From NCBI RefSeq assembly GCF_032452875.1, contig NW_026893687.1, positions 186,001 to 250,000 of the forward strand: 64,000 nt of DNA, read 5' to 3'. Positions within the stretch are counted from its first letter, which is position 1; every line of letters starts with the position of its first letter. The position numbers and the translations under genes are program-made. Source of the DNA: Bos javanicus (Eukaryota > Chordata > Mammalia > Artiodactyla > Bovidae). A model generated the notes under the pieces. The model did not search any database and was not told the origin of the DNA. It saw nothing but the letters and a program-made list of their open reading frames with translations. Positions 1 to 11,257 of the stretch are shown piece by piece.

Positions 1-864
1 CACTGATCACGTGGCTGATCATGCACTGATCACGTGACTGATCATGCACTGATCACGTGGCTGATCATGCACTGATCACGTGGCTATCATGCACTGATCA
101 CGTGGCTGATCATGCACTGATCACGTAGCTACCATGTACTGATCACGTGACTGATCATGCACTGATCACGTAATTGATCATGCACTGATCACGTGGCTGA
201 TCATGCACTGATCACGTGGCTGATCATGCACTGATCACGTGACTGATCATGCACTGATCACGTGACTGATCATGCACTGATCACGTGGCTATCATGCACT
301 GATCACGTGGCTGATCATGCACTGATCACGTGGCTGATCATGCACTGATCACGTGGCTGATCATGCACTGATCACGTGGCTGATCATGCACTGATCACGT
401 GGCTATCATGCACTGATCACGTGGCTGATCATGCATGATCACGCAGCTATCATGCACTGATCACGTGACTGATCATGCACTGATCACGTGACTGATCATG
501 CACTGATCACGTGGCTATCATGCACTGATCACGTGGCTGATCATGCACTGATCACGTAGCTATCATGCACTGATCACGTGACTGATCATGCACTGATCAC
601 GTGACTGATCATGCACTGATCACGTGACTGATCATGCACTGATCACGTGGCTGATCATGCACTGATCACGTGGCTGATCATGCACTGATCACGTGACTGA
701 TCATGCACTGATCACGTGACTGATCATGCACTGATCACGTGGCTATCATGCACTGATCACGTGGCTGATCATGCACTGATCACGTGCCTGATCATGCACT
801 GATCACATGACTGATCATGCACTGATCACGTGACTGATCATGCACTGATCACGTGGCTATCATG
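1..864 (+). repeat. Near-canonical monomers upstream of A1
   Basis: Homogeneous 22-23 bp units without a diverged block. A recurrent order is visible: a CTATC unit, then a GGCTG unit, often an AGCTACC or AGCTATC unit, then GACTG units. It is the same as 34901-35764, in phase at an offset of exactly 34,900, with scattered substitutions such as TGTACTG against TGCACTG near 135. Confidence 0.9.
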
Positions 865-1096
865 CACTACTCACGTGGCTGATCATGCAATGATCATGTA
901 GCTACCATGTACAGGTCACGTGACTGATCATACACCCATCAGGTGACTGATCATGCACTGATCACGTGGCTGATCATGCACTGATCACGTGACTGATCAT
1001 GCACTGATCACGTGACTAATCATGCACTGATCACATGGCTATCATGAACTGATCACCTGACTGATCATGCACTGATCACGTGGCTGATCATGCACT
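865..1096 (+). repeat. Intermediate upstream flank of A1
   Basis: Monomers become visibly diverged: CACTACTCACG, ATGATCATGTAGC, GTACAGGTCACG and CACCCATCAGG appear, followed by GACTAATCATG and a CATGAACTG unit. It shares its first part with the 341-bp long flank of A2 and others but differs in the second half. The only other copy of this combination is at 35765-35996, before A9. Confidence 0.8.
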
Positions 1097-1216
1097 GATA
1101 CCGTGACTGAGCATGGACTGATCACATGACTATCATGTAGTGATCACGTGACTTAATGGCGCTGATCATGTGACTGATCATGCGCTGATCATGTTTGCTA
1201 TCATACACTGATCATG
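1097..1216 (+). repeat. 120-bp leader of class A block (A1 copy)
   Basis: A stretch of modified monomers that precedes all 15 class A blocks with the same length (block start minus 120). It starts GATACCGTGACTGAG, contains TGTAGTGATCACG and TGACTTAATGGCG, and ends with the unit TTTGCTATCATAC plus ACTGATCATG. The core E-box is broken in most units here (CCGTGA, CACATG, CATGTG). Confidence 0.88.
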
Positions 1217-1467
1217 TGCCTCTGGAGGCAATAAACAAAGAGCTGAGTAGGCACGAATCAAACAGTCAGCAGGCAATAATCATGGAACTCAGGTGTGAGG
1301 AATCATGCTGCTCAGCTGGCAATAATCAAGCAGCTGAGCAGGCAGGAATTACGCAGCACAGCTGGCAATTGTCAAGCAGATGACAGGCAGGAATCGTGCA
1401 GCTCAGCTGGCAATTGTCAAGCAGATGAGCAGACAGTAATCACGCAGCTCAGCAGGCCCTGATCACG
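1217..1467 (+). repeat. Diverged block A1 (class A, 251 bp)
   Basis: Reference copy of class A. It starts with the dyad TGCCTCTGGAGGCA and reads as eleven units of 24, 22, 22, 23, 23, 23, 23, 22, 23, 23 and 23 bp, so it keeps the array period although the sequence is far from canonical. Aligned unit by unit, the copy CAGCTGAGCAGG plus CAGGAATTACG matches the canonical phase at 15 of 23 positions. The right half has a clearer 45-46 bp dimer repeat at 1308-1353, 1354-1398 and 1399-1444, each starting with a ...CAGCTGGCAAT core. AATAAA lies at 1230-1235. A TTG-initiated open frame of 62 codons runs 1195-1383; I do not regard it as a gene because it has no early ATG and class B indels break the frame. 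This copy has the CTCAGGTGTGAGG variant (Arg in that frame). Confidence 0.93.
1230..1235 (+). promoter_or_regulatory. AATAAA hexamer in class A block (A1 example)
   Basis: The canonical polyadenylation hexamer sits 13 bases after the left edge of all 15 class A blocks and is AATGAA in all 17 class B blocks. No strong GT-rich element follows within the next 40 bases, so use as a real poly(A) signal is uncertain. Confidence 0.35.
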
Positions 1468-2125
1468 TGACTGAGCATGCACTGTTCACGTGGCTGATCA
1501 TACACTGATCACGTGATGATCATGCACTGATCACTTGGATATCATGCACTGATCACGTGGCTGATCATACACTGTTCACGTGTCTGACCATGCACTGATC
1601 ACGTGGCTGATCATACACTGCTCACGTAACTGATCATGCACTGATCACGTGGCTATCATGCACTGATCACGTGGCTGAACATGCACTGTTCACGTGGCTG
1701 ATCACACACCTGTCACGTGACATATCATGCACTGATCACGTGGCACTCATGCACTGATCACGTGGCTGATCATACTCTGCTCACGTAACTGATCATGCAC
1801 ACATCACGTGGCTATCATGCACTGCTCACGTGGCTCGTCATGGAATGATCACGTAGCTACCATATACTGGTCACGTGACTGATCATGCACAGATCACGTA
1901 AATGATCATGCACTGTTCACGTGACTGATCATGTACTGATCACGTGACTGATCATGCACTGATCACGTGGCTATCATGCTCTGCTCACGTGGCTGATCAT
2001 GCAAGATCACGTAGCAACCATGTACTGGTCACGTGACTGATCATGCACTGATCACGTAATTGATCTGCACTGATCACGTGGCTCATCATGCACTGATCAC
2101 GTGGCTGATCACACATGTATCACGT
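1468..2125 (+). repeat. Long diverged downstream flank of A1
   Basis: About 658 bp of units in which the CACGTG core is mostly kept but TGATCA is often lost (TGTTCACG, TGCTCACG, CACCTGTCACG, GCACTCATG, CATACTCTG, GTCATGGAATG, ACCATATACTGG). A one-base deletion, GATCTGCAC, near 2064 is shared with 36964 after A9, supporting the 34,900-bp duplication. GTCACGTGAC occurs, for example at 2028-2037. Confidence 0.85.
2028..2037. promoter_or_regulatory. GTCACGTGAC palindromic E-box (example)
   Basis: A full 10-bp palindrome matching the published CLEAR-type element for TFEB/TFE3/MITF-family factors. It arises when a unit starts CTGGTCACG and continues GTGAC, typically right after an ACCATGTA or ACCATATA unit. 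Other examples are at 3275-3284 and 7564-7573. Binding is not shown by sequence. Confidence 0.5.
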
Positions 2126-3760
2126 GACTGATCATGCACTGATCACGTGGCTATCATGCACTGATCACGTGGCTATCATGCACTGATCACGTGGCTATCA
2201 TGCACTGATCACGTGGCTGATCATGCACTGATCACGTGGCTATCATGCACTGATCACGTGACTGATCATGCACTGATCACGTGACTGATCATGCACTGAT
2301 CACGTGGCTGATCATGCACTGATCACGTGGCTGATCATGCACTGATCACGTGACTGATCATGCACTGATCACGTGACTGATCATGCACTGATCACGTGGC
2401 TGATCATGCACTGATCACGTGGCTATCATGCACTGATCACGTGGCTGATCATGCACTGATCACGTGACTGATCATGCACTGATCACGTGGCTATCATGCA
2501 CTGATCACGTGGCTGATCATGCACTGATCACGTGGCTGATCATGCACTGATCACGTGGCTGATCATGCACTGATCACACAGCTATCATGCACTGATCACG
2601 TGACTGATCATGCACTGATCACGTGGCTGATCATGCACTGATCACGTGACTGATCATGCACTGATCACGTGGCTGATCATGCACTGATCACGTGACTGAT
2701 CATGCACTGATCACGTGACTGATCATGCACTGATCACGTGGCTATCATGCACTGATCACGTGGCTGATCATGCACTGATCACGGGACTGATCATGCACTG
2801 ATCACGTGCTATCATGCACTGACACATGATTGACATGCACTGATCACGTGGCTGATCATGCACTGATCACGTGACTGATCATGCACTGATCACGTGACTG
2901 ATCATGCACTGATCACGTGGCTGATCATGCACTGATCACGTGGCTATCATGCACTGATCACGTGGCTGATCATGCAATGATCACGTAGCTACCATGCACT
3001 GATCACGTGACTGATCATGCACTGATCACGTAATTGATCATGCACTGATCACGTGGCTGATCATGCACTGATCACGTGGCTGATCATGCACTGATCACGT
3101 GACTGATCATGCACTGATCACGTGACTGATCATGCACTGATCACGTGGCTATCATGCACTGATCACGTGACTGATCATGCACTGATCACGTGGCTGATCA
3201 TGCACTGATCACGTGGCTATCATGCACTGATCACGTGGCTGATCATGCACTGATCACGTAGCTATCATGCACTGGTCACGTGACTGATCATGCACTGATC
3301 ACGTAATTGATCATGCACTGATCACGTGGCTGATCATGCACTGATCACGTGGCTGATCATGCACTGATCACGTGACTGATCATGCACTGATCACGTGACT
3401 GATCATGCACTGATCACGTGGCTATCATGCACTGATCACGTGGCTGATCATGCACTGATCACGTGACTGATCATGCACTGATCACGTGACTGATCATGCA
3501 CTGATCACGTGACTGATCATGCACTGATCACGTGACTGATCATGCACTGATCACGTGGCTATCATGCACTGATCACGTGACTGATCATGCACTGATCACG
3601 TGGCTGATCATGCACTGATCACGCAGCTATCATGCACTGATCACGTGACTGATCATGCACTGATCACATGACTGATCATGCACTGATCACGTGGCTTATC
3701 ATGCACTGATCATGTGACTGATCATGCGCTGATCATGTTTGGTATCATACACTGATCATG
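2126..3760 (+). repeat. Homogeneous monomers between A1 and B1
   Basis: Near-canonical units with a CACACAGC variant near 2575 and a CACGGG, then GACACATGATTGACATG cassette near 2782-2837. The last 70 bp are the class B leader (GGCTTATCATG, GATCATGTGACTG, GATCATGTTTGG). No other feature is visible. Its partner is 37026-38660, the same length. Confidence 0.88.
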
Positions 3761-4007
3761 TGCCTCTGGAGGCAATGAACAAAGAGCTGAGTAGGCAGGA
3801 ATCAGTCAGCAGGCAATAATCATGGAACTCAGCTCTGAGAAATCATGCTGCTCAGCTGGCAATAATCAAGCAGATGAGCAGGCAGGAATTACGCAGCACA
3901 GGTGGCAATTGTCAAGCAGATGACAGGCAGGAATCGTGCAGCTCAGCTGGCAATTGTCAAGCAGATGAGCAGACAGTAATCACGCAGCTCAGCAGGCCCT
4001 GATCACG
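3761..4007 (+). repeat. Diverged block B1 (class B, 247 bp)
   Basis: Reference copy of class B. It opens with the same TGCCTCTGGAGGCA dyad as class A, then has AATGAA where class A has AATAAA, lacks four bases after the GAATC at about 3800, has GAGAAATC instead of GAGGAATC, and CAGGTG instead of CAGCTG before GCAATTG. The 4-bp deletion puts the class A open frame out of register, so no long frame remains. Leader type TTTGGTATC is unique to this copy. Its CACGGG cassette follows at about 4139-4200. Confidence 0.92.
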
Positions 4008-5178
4008 TGACTGAGCATGCACTGTTCACGTGGCTGATCATACACTGATCACGTGACTGATCATGCACTGATCACGTGACTGATCATGCACTGATCACGT
4101 GGCTATCATGCACTGATCACGTGGCTGATCATGCACTGATCACGGGACTGATCATGCACTGATCACGGGCTATCATGCACTGACACATGACTGACATGCA
4201 CTGATCACGTGGCTGATCATGCACTGATCACGTGACTGATCATGCACTGATCACGTGGCTATCATGCACTGATCACGTGGCTGATCATGCAATGATCACG
4301 TAGCTACCATGCACTGATCACGTGACTGATCATGCACTGATCACGTAACTGATCATGCACTGATCACGTGGCTGATCATGCACTGATCACGTGGCTGATC
4401 ATGCACTGATCACGTGACTGATCATGCACTGATCACGTGGCTATCATGCACTGATCACGTGGCTGATCATGCACTGATCACGTGACTGATCATGCACTGA
4501 TCACGGGCTATCATGCACTGACACGTGACTGATCATGCACTGATCACGTGGCTGATCATGCACTGATCACGTGACTGATCATGCACTGATCACGTGGCTA
4601 TCATGCACTGATCACGTGGCTGATCATGCACTGATCACGTGGCTACCATGCACTGATCACGTGACTGATCATGCACTGATCACGTAACTGATCATGCACT
4701 GATCACGTGGCTGATCATGCACTGATCACGTGACTGATCATGCACTGATCACGTGGCTATCATGCACTGATCACGTGGCTGATCATGCACTGATCACGTA
4801 GCTATCATGCACTGATCACGTGACTGATCATGCACTGATCACGTGACTGATCATGCACTGATCACGTGGCTGATCATGCACTGATCACGTGGCTGATCAT
4901 GCACTGATCACGTGGCTGATCATGCACTGATCACGTGGCTGATCATGCACTGATCACGTGGCTGATCATGCACTGATCACGTGACTGATCATGCACTGAT
5001 CACGTGACTGATCATGCACTGATCACGTGGCTGTCATGCACTGATCACGTGGCTGATCATGCACTGATCACGTGGCTATCATGCACTGATCACGTGACTG
5101 ATCATGCACTGATCACGTGGCTGATCATGCACTGATCACGTGGCTGATCATGCACTGATCACGTGGCTGATCATGCGA
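4008..5178 (+). repeat. Monomers between B1 and long flank of A2
   Basis: Near-canonical units. The CACGGG-ACTG, CACGGG-CTATC and GACACATGACTGACATG cassette of B1 is at 4139-4200 and a second partial cassette (CACGGGCTATC, then GACACGTGACTG) is near 4501-4528 without its own B block. B1 to A2 is 1,879 bp, the same spacing as B4 to A4 and B11 to A10. Confidence 0.85.
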
Positions 5179-5519
5179 TGATCACGCAGCTACCATGTAC
5201 TGGTCACATGACTGATCATGCACTGATCACGTGACTGATCATGCAGTGATCACGTGGCTATCATGCACTACTCACGTGGCTGATCATGCAATGATCATGT
5301 AGCTACCATGTACAGGTCACGTGAATGATCATACACCCATCAGGTGACTGATCATGCACTGATCACGTGGCTATCATGCACTGATCACGAGACTGATCAT
5401 GCACTGATCACGTCTATATCATGCACTGATCACATGACTGCCCATGCACTGATCACGTGGATGATCATACACTAATCATGTGACAGATCATGCACTGATC
5501 ACGTGGCTGATCATGCACT
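5179..5519 (+). repeat. Long (341-bp) upstream flank of A2
   Basis: Diverged monomers that precede eight class A blocks with constant length. Landmarks in order: TGATCACGCAGCTACC, GGTCACATGACTG, CACTACTCACG, GATCATGTAGCTACC, GTACAGGTCACGTGAATG, CACCCATCAGG, GATCACGAGACTG, CACGTCTATATC, GACTGCCCATG, ACTAATCATGTGACAG. It runs straight into the 120-bp leader. Confidence 0.87.
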
Positions 5520-5639
5520 GATACCGTGACTGAGCATGGACTGATCACATGACTATCATGTAGTGATCACGTGACTTAATGGCGCTGATCATGTGACTGA
5601 TCATGCGCTGATCATGTTTGCTATCATACACTGATCATG

Positions 5640-5890
5640 TGCCTCTGGAGGCAATAAACAAAGAGCTGAGTAGGCACGAATCAAACAGTCAGCAGGCAAT
5701 AATCATGGAACTCAGCTGTGAGGAATCATGCTGCTCAGCTGGCAATAATCAAGCAGCTGAGCAGGCAGGAATTACGCAGCACAGCTGGCAATTGTCAAGC
5801 AGATGACAGGCAGGAATCGTGCAGCTCAGCTGGCAATTGTCAAGCAGATGAGCAGACAGTAATCACGCAGCTCAGCAGGCCCTGATCACG
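5640..5890 (+). repeat. Diverged block A2 (class A, 251 bp)
   Basis: Same structure as A1 but with CTCAGCTGTGAGG (Ser instead of Arg in the open frame at 5618-5806). It is the left edge of the first 8,269-bp unit: A2 to A4 is 8,269 bp. Its partner at +34,900 is A10. Confidence 0.92.
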
Positions 5891-6515
5891 TGACTGAGCA
5901 TGCACTGTTCACGTGGCTGATCATACACTGATCACGTGATTGATCATGCACTGATCACTTGGATATCATGCACTGATCACGTGGCTGATCATACACTGTT
6001 CACGTGTCTGATCATGCACTGATCACGTGGCTATCATGCACTGATCACGTGGCTGAACATGCACTGTTCACGTGGCTGATCACACACCTGTCACGTGACA
6101 TATCATGCACTGATCACGTGGCACTCATGCACTGATCACGTGGCTGATCATACTCTGCTCACGTAACTGATCATGCACACATCACGTGGCTATCATGCAC
6201 TGCTCACGTGGCTCGTCATGGAATGATCACGTAGCTACCATATACTGGTCACGTGACTGATCATGCACAGATCACGTAAATGATCATGCACTGTTCACGT
6301 GACTGATCATGTACTGATCACGTGACTGATCATGCACTGATCACGTGGCTATCATGCACTGCTCACGTGGCTGATCATGCAACGATCACGTAGCAACCAT
6401 GTACTGGTCACGTGACTGATCATGCACTGATCACGTGGCTGATCATGCACTGATCACGTGGCTATCATGCACTGATAACATGCACTGATCACGTGGCTGA
6501 TCACACACGATCACG
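5891..6515 (+). repeat. Long downstream flank of A2
   Basis: The same series of variants as after A1 (TGTTCACG, CACACACCTGTCACG, GACATATC, GCACTCATG, CATACTCTG, GTCATGGAATG), but about 33 bp shorter. A small deletion joins GATAACA to TGCACTG at about 6475; the homologous GATCACATGCACTG junction follows A4 (14743) and A10 (41376), so the three share one deletion. Confidence 0.84.
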
Positions 6516-6853
6516 TGACTGATCATGCACTGATCACGTGGCTATCATGCACTGATCACGTGGCTGATCATGCACTGATCACGTGGCTATGCACTGTCAC
6601 GTGACTGATCATGCACTGATCACGTGGCTGATCATGCACTGATCACGTGACTGATCATGCACTGATCACGTGGCTGATCATGCACTGATCACGCAGCTAT
6701 CATGCACTGATCACGTGACTGATCATGCACTGATCACGTGGCTGATCATGCACTGATCACGTGACTGATCATGCACTGATCACATGGCTTATCATGCACT
6801 GATCATGTGACTGATCATGTGCTGATCATGTTTGGTGTCATACACTGATCATG

Positions 6854-7096
6854 TGCCTCTGGAGGCAATGAACAAAGAGCTGAGTAGGCAGGAATCAGTA
6901 GGCAATAATCATGGAACTCAGCTCTGAGAAATCATGCTGCTCAGCTGGCAATAATCAAGCAGATGAGCAGGCAGGAATTATGCAGCACAGGTGGCAATTG
7001 TCAAGGAGATGACAGGCAGGAATCGTGCAGCTCAGCTGGCAATTGTCAAGCAGATGAGCAGACAGTAATCACGCAGCTCAGCAGGCCCTGATCACG
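6854..7096 (+). repeat. Diverged block B2 (class B, 243 bp)
   Basis: Class B with a further 4-bp loss (GAATCAGTAGGCAATAATC). Leader type TTTGGTGTC. It lies 1,214 bp after A2, as B5 does after A4 and B12 after A10. A CACGGG cassette follows at about 7342-7400. Confidence 0.91.
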
Positions 7097-8661
7097 TGAC
7101 TGAGCATGCACTGTTCACGTGGCTGATCATACACTGATCACGTGACTGATCATGCACTGATCACGTGGCTATCATGCACTGATCACGTGACTGATCATGC
7201 ACTGATCACGTGACTGTCATGCACTGATCACGTGGCTATCATGCACTGATCACGTGGCTGATCATGCACTGATCACGTGACTGATCATGCACTGATCACG
7301 TGGCTATCATGCACTGATCACGTGGCTGATCATGCACTGATCACGGGACTGATCATGCACTGATCACGTGCTATCATGCACTGATACATGACTGACATGC
7401 ACTGATCACGTGCATGATCATGCACTGATCACGTGACTGATCATGCACTGATCACGTGACTGATCATGCACTGATCACGTGGCTATCATGCACTGATCAC
7501 GTGGCTGATCATGCACTGATCACGTGGCTGATCATGCACTGATCACGTAGCTACCATATACTGGTCACGTGACTGATCATGCACTGATCACGTAAATGAT
7601 CATGCACTGATCACGTGACTGATCATGCACTGATCACGTGACTGATCATGCACTGATCACGTGGCTATCATGCACTGATCACGTGGCTGATCATGCACTG
7701 ATCACGTAGCAACCATGTACTGGTCACGTGACTGATCATGCACTGATCACGTAATTGATCATGCACTGATCACGTGGCTCATCATGCACTGATCACGTGA
7801 CTGATCATGCACTGATCACGTGACTGATCATGCACTGATCACGTGACTATCATGCACTGATCACGTGGCTGATCATGCACTGATCACGTGACTATCATGC
7901 ACTGATCACGTGACTGATCATGCACTGATCACGTGGCTATCATGCACTGATCACGTGGCTGATCATGCACTGATCACGTGACTGATCATGCACTGATCAC
8001 GTGACTGATCATGCACTGATCACGTGGCTATCATGCACTGATCACGTGGCTGATCATGCACTGATCACGTGGCTGATCATGCACTGATCACGTGACTGAT
8101 CATGCACTGATCACGTGGTATCATGCACTGATCACGTGGCTGATCATGCACTGATCACGTGACTGATCATGCACTGATCACGTGGCTGATCATGCACTGA
8201 TCACGTAGCTGATCATGCACTGATCACGTGGCTATCATGCACTGATCACGTGGCTGATCATGCACTGATCACGTAGCTGACATGCACTGATCACGTGACT
8301 GATCATGCACTGATCACGTGACTGATCATGCACTGATCACGTGACTGATCATGCACTGATCACGTGACTGATCATGCACTGATCACGTGGCTATCATGCA
8401 CTGATCACGTGGCTGATCATGCAATGATCACGTAGCTACCATGTACTGGTCACGTGACTGATCATGCACTGATCACGTAATTGATCATGCACTGATCACG
8501 TGGCTGATCATGCACTGATCACGTGACTGATCATGCACTGATCACGTGACTGATCATGCACTGATCACGTGGCTATCATGCACTGATCACGTGGCTGATC
8601 ATGCACTGATCACGTGACTGATCATGCACTGATCACGTGACTGATCATGCACTGATCACGT
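7097..8661 (+). repeat. Homogeneous monomers after B2
   Basis: Near-canonical units with the B2 cassette (CACGGGACTG, CACGTGCTATC, GATACATGACTGACATG) near 7342-7400 and several ACCATATACTGGTCACGTGAC or ACCATGTACTGGTCACGTGAC units giving the palindrome GTCACGTGAC, for example at 7564-7573. Confidence 0.86.
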
Positions 8662-9272
8662 GGATATCATGCACTGATCACGTGGCTGATCATACACTGA
8701 TCACGTGTCTGATCATGCACTGATCACGTGGCTGATCATACACTGATCACGTAACTGATCATGCACTGATCACGTGGCTATCATGCACTGATCACGTGGC
8801 TGATCATGCACTGATCACGTGGCTGATCACACACCTGTCACGTGACTGATCATGCACTGATCACGTGGCACTCATGCACTGATCACGTGGCTGATCATAC
8901 ACTGCTCACGTAACTGATCATGCACACATCACGTGGCTATCATGCACTGCTCACGTGGCTGATCATGCAATGATCACGTAGCTACCATATACTGGTCACG
9001 TGACTGATCATGCACTGATCACGTAAATGATCATGCACTGATCACGTGACTGATCATGCACTGATCACGTGGCTGATCATGCACTGATCACGTGGCTATC
9101 ATGCACTGATCACGTGGCTATCATGCACTGATCACGTGGCTGATCATGCACTGATCACGTAGCAACCATGTACTGGTCACGTGACTGATCATGCACTGAT
9201 CACGTAATTGATCATGCACTGATCACGTGACTCATCATGCACTGATCACGTGGCTGATCACACACGATCACG
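8662..9272 (+). repeat. Orphan downstream-flank copy (no A block)
   Basis: This stretch has the order of landmarks of the class A downstream flank (GGATATC, GTGTCTG, CACACACCTGTCACG, GCACTCATG, CACACATCACG, ACCATATACTGG, GTAGCAACC, CACACGATCACG) but no A block stands before it; near-canonical units do. It is partly homogenised. Related copies are at 16934-17543 and 43564-44173. Confidence 0.78.
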
Positions 9273-10106
9273 TGACTGATCATGCACTGATCACGTGGCT
9301 ATCATGCACTGATCACGTGGCTGATCATGCACTGATCACGTGGATATCATGCACTGATCACGTGGCTGATCATGCACTGATCACGTAGCTATCATGCACT
9401 GATCACGTGACTGATCATGCACTGATCACGTGACTGATCATGCACTGATCACGTGGCTGATCATGCACTGATCACGTGGCTATCATGCACTGATCACGTG
9501 GCTGATCATGCACTGATCACGTAGCTATCATGCACTGATCACGTGACTGATCATGCACTGATCACGTGGCTGATCATGCACTGATCACGTGACTGATCAT
9601 GCACTGATCACGTGACTGATCATGCACTGATCACGTGGCTATCATGCACTGATCACGTGGCTGATCATGCACTGATCACGCAGCTATCATGCACTGATCA
9701 CGTGACTGATCATGCACTGATCACGTGGCTGATCATGCACTGATCACGTGACTGATCATGCACTGATCACGTGACTGATCATGCACTGATCACGTGGCTA
9801 TCATGCACTGATCACATGGCTGATCATGCACTGATCACGTGCCTGATCATGCACTGATCACGTGACTGATCATGCACTGATCACGTGACTGATCATGCAC
9901 TGATCACGTGGCTATCATGCACTGATCACGTGGCTGATCATGCACTGATCACGTGACTGATCATGCACTGATCACGTGACTGATCATGCACTGATCACGT
10001 ACTGATCATGCACTGATCACGTGGATGATCATGCACTGATCACGTGGCTGATCATGCACTGATCACGTGGCTGATCATGCACTGATCACGTGGCTGATCA
10101 TGCACT
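9273..10106 (+). repeat. Homogeneous monomers upstream of A3
   Basis: Near-canonical units without the long flank. The unit CACGTACTG near 10007, followed by a GTGGATGATC unit, marks the short-flank type shared by A3, A5, A7, A11 and A13. Confidence 0.85.
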
Positions 10107-10226
10107 GATACCGTGACTGAGCATGGACTGATCACATGACTATCATGTAGTGATCACGTGACTTAATGGCGCTGATCATGTGACTGATCATGCGCTGATC
10201 ATGTTTGCTATCATACACTGATCATG

Positions 10227-10477
10227 TGCCTCTGGAGGCAATAAACAAAGAGCTGAGTAGGCACGAATCAAACAGTCAGCAGGCAATAATCATGGAACTC
10301 AGCTGTGAGGAATCATGCTGCTCAGCTGGCAATAATCAAGCAGCTGAGCAGGCAGGAATTACGCAGCACAGCTGGCAATTGTCAAGCAGATGACAGGCAG
10401 GAATCGTGCAGCTCAGCTGGCAATTGTCAAGCAGATGAGCAGACAGTAATCACGCAGCTCAGCAGGCCCTGATCACG
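10227..10477 (+). repeat. Diverged block A3 (class A, 251 bp, short flank)
   Basis: Class A with the CTCAGCTGTGAGG state; open frame 10205-10393. Only the 120-bp leader (10107-10226) is diverged upstream. Downstream, the flank is reduced to GGATATC, TGTTCACGTGTCTGACC and then uniform units. Confidence 0.92.
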
Positions 10478-11025
10478 TGACTGAGCATGCACTGTTCACG
10501 TGGCTGATCATACACTGATCACGTGACTGATCATGCACTGATCACGTGGATATCATGCACTGATCACGTGGCTGATCATACACTGTTCACGTGTCTGACC
10601 ATGCACTGATCACGTGGCTGATCATACACTGATCACGTGACTGATCATGCACTGATCACGTGGCTGATCATGCACTGATCACGTGGCTGATCATGCACTG
10701 ATCACGTGGCTATCATGCACTGGTCACGTGACTGATCATGCACTGATCACGTGACTGATCATGCACTGATCACGTGGCTGATCATGCACTGATCACGTGA
10801 CTGATCATGCACTGATCACGTGACTGATCATGCACTGATCACGTGGCTATCATGCACTGATCACGTGGCTGATCATGCACTGATCACGCAGCTATCATGC
10901 ACTGGTCACGTGACTGATCATGCACTGATCACGTGACTGATCATGCACTGATCACGTGGCTTATCATGCACTGATCATGTGACTGATCATGCACTGATCA
11001 TGTTTGGTGTCATACACTGATCATG

Positions 11026-11257
11026 TGCATCTGGAGGCAATGAACAAAGAGCTGAGTAGGCAGGCTATAATCATGGAACTCAGCTCTGAGAAATCATGCT
11101 GCTCAGCTGGCAATAATCAAGTAGCTGAGCAGGCAGGAATTATGCAGCACAGGTGGCAATTGTCAAGCAGATGACAGGCAGGAATCGTGCAGCTCAGCTG
11201 GCAATTGTCAAGCAGATGAGCAGACAGTAATCACGCAGCTCAGCAGGCCTGATCACG
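11026..11257 (+). repeat. Diverged block B3 (class B, short form, 232 bp)
   Basis: The shortest class B form: TGCATCTGGAGGCA breaks the opening dyad, and the GCAGGCTATAATC junction removes a further eleven bases compared with B2. It lies 799 bp after A3, the same as B6 after A5 and B13 after A11. The CACGGG cassette starts near 11459. Confidence 0.9.

Noticed and set aside
1195..1383. 62-codon open frame repeated 13 times (with an 80-codon variant at 51567)
   Set aside because: It starts with TTG, the first ATG leaves only about 33 codons, the 4-19 bp deletions of class B and the TAA in A15 destroy it, and no promoter or splice context is seen. Its conservation is explained by repeat homogenisation.
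1217..1467. Transposon or retroelement insertion
   Set aside because: No terminal repeats, target-site duplications, poly(A) tail or coding remnant; the block keeps the 23-bp register of the array.
2980..3000. ATGCAATGATC units as C/EBP-ATF composite elements
   Set aside because: The known composite needs TGATGCAAT; the spacing and order here do not match.
11066..11075. GGCTATAATC in B3, B6, B8, B11, B13 and B15 as a TATA box
   Set aside because: It arises from a deletion or an A-to-T change in GGCAATAATC and has no other promoter element nearby.
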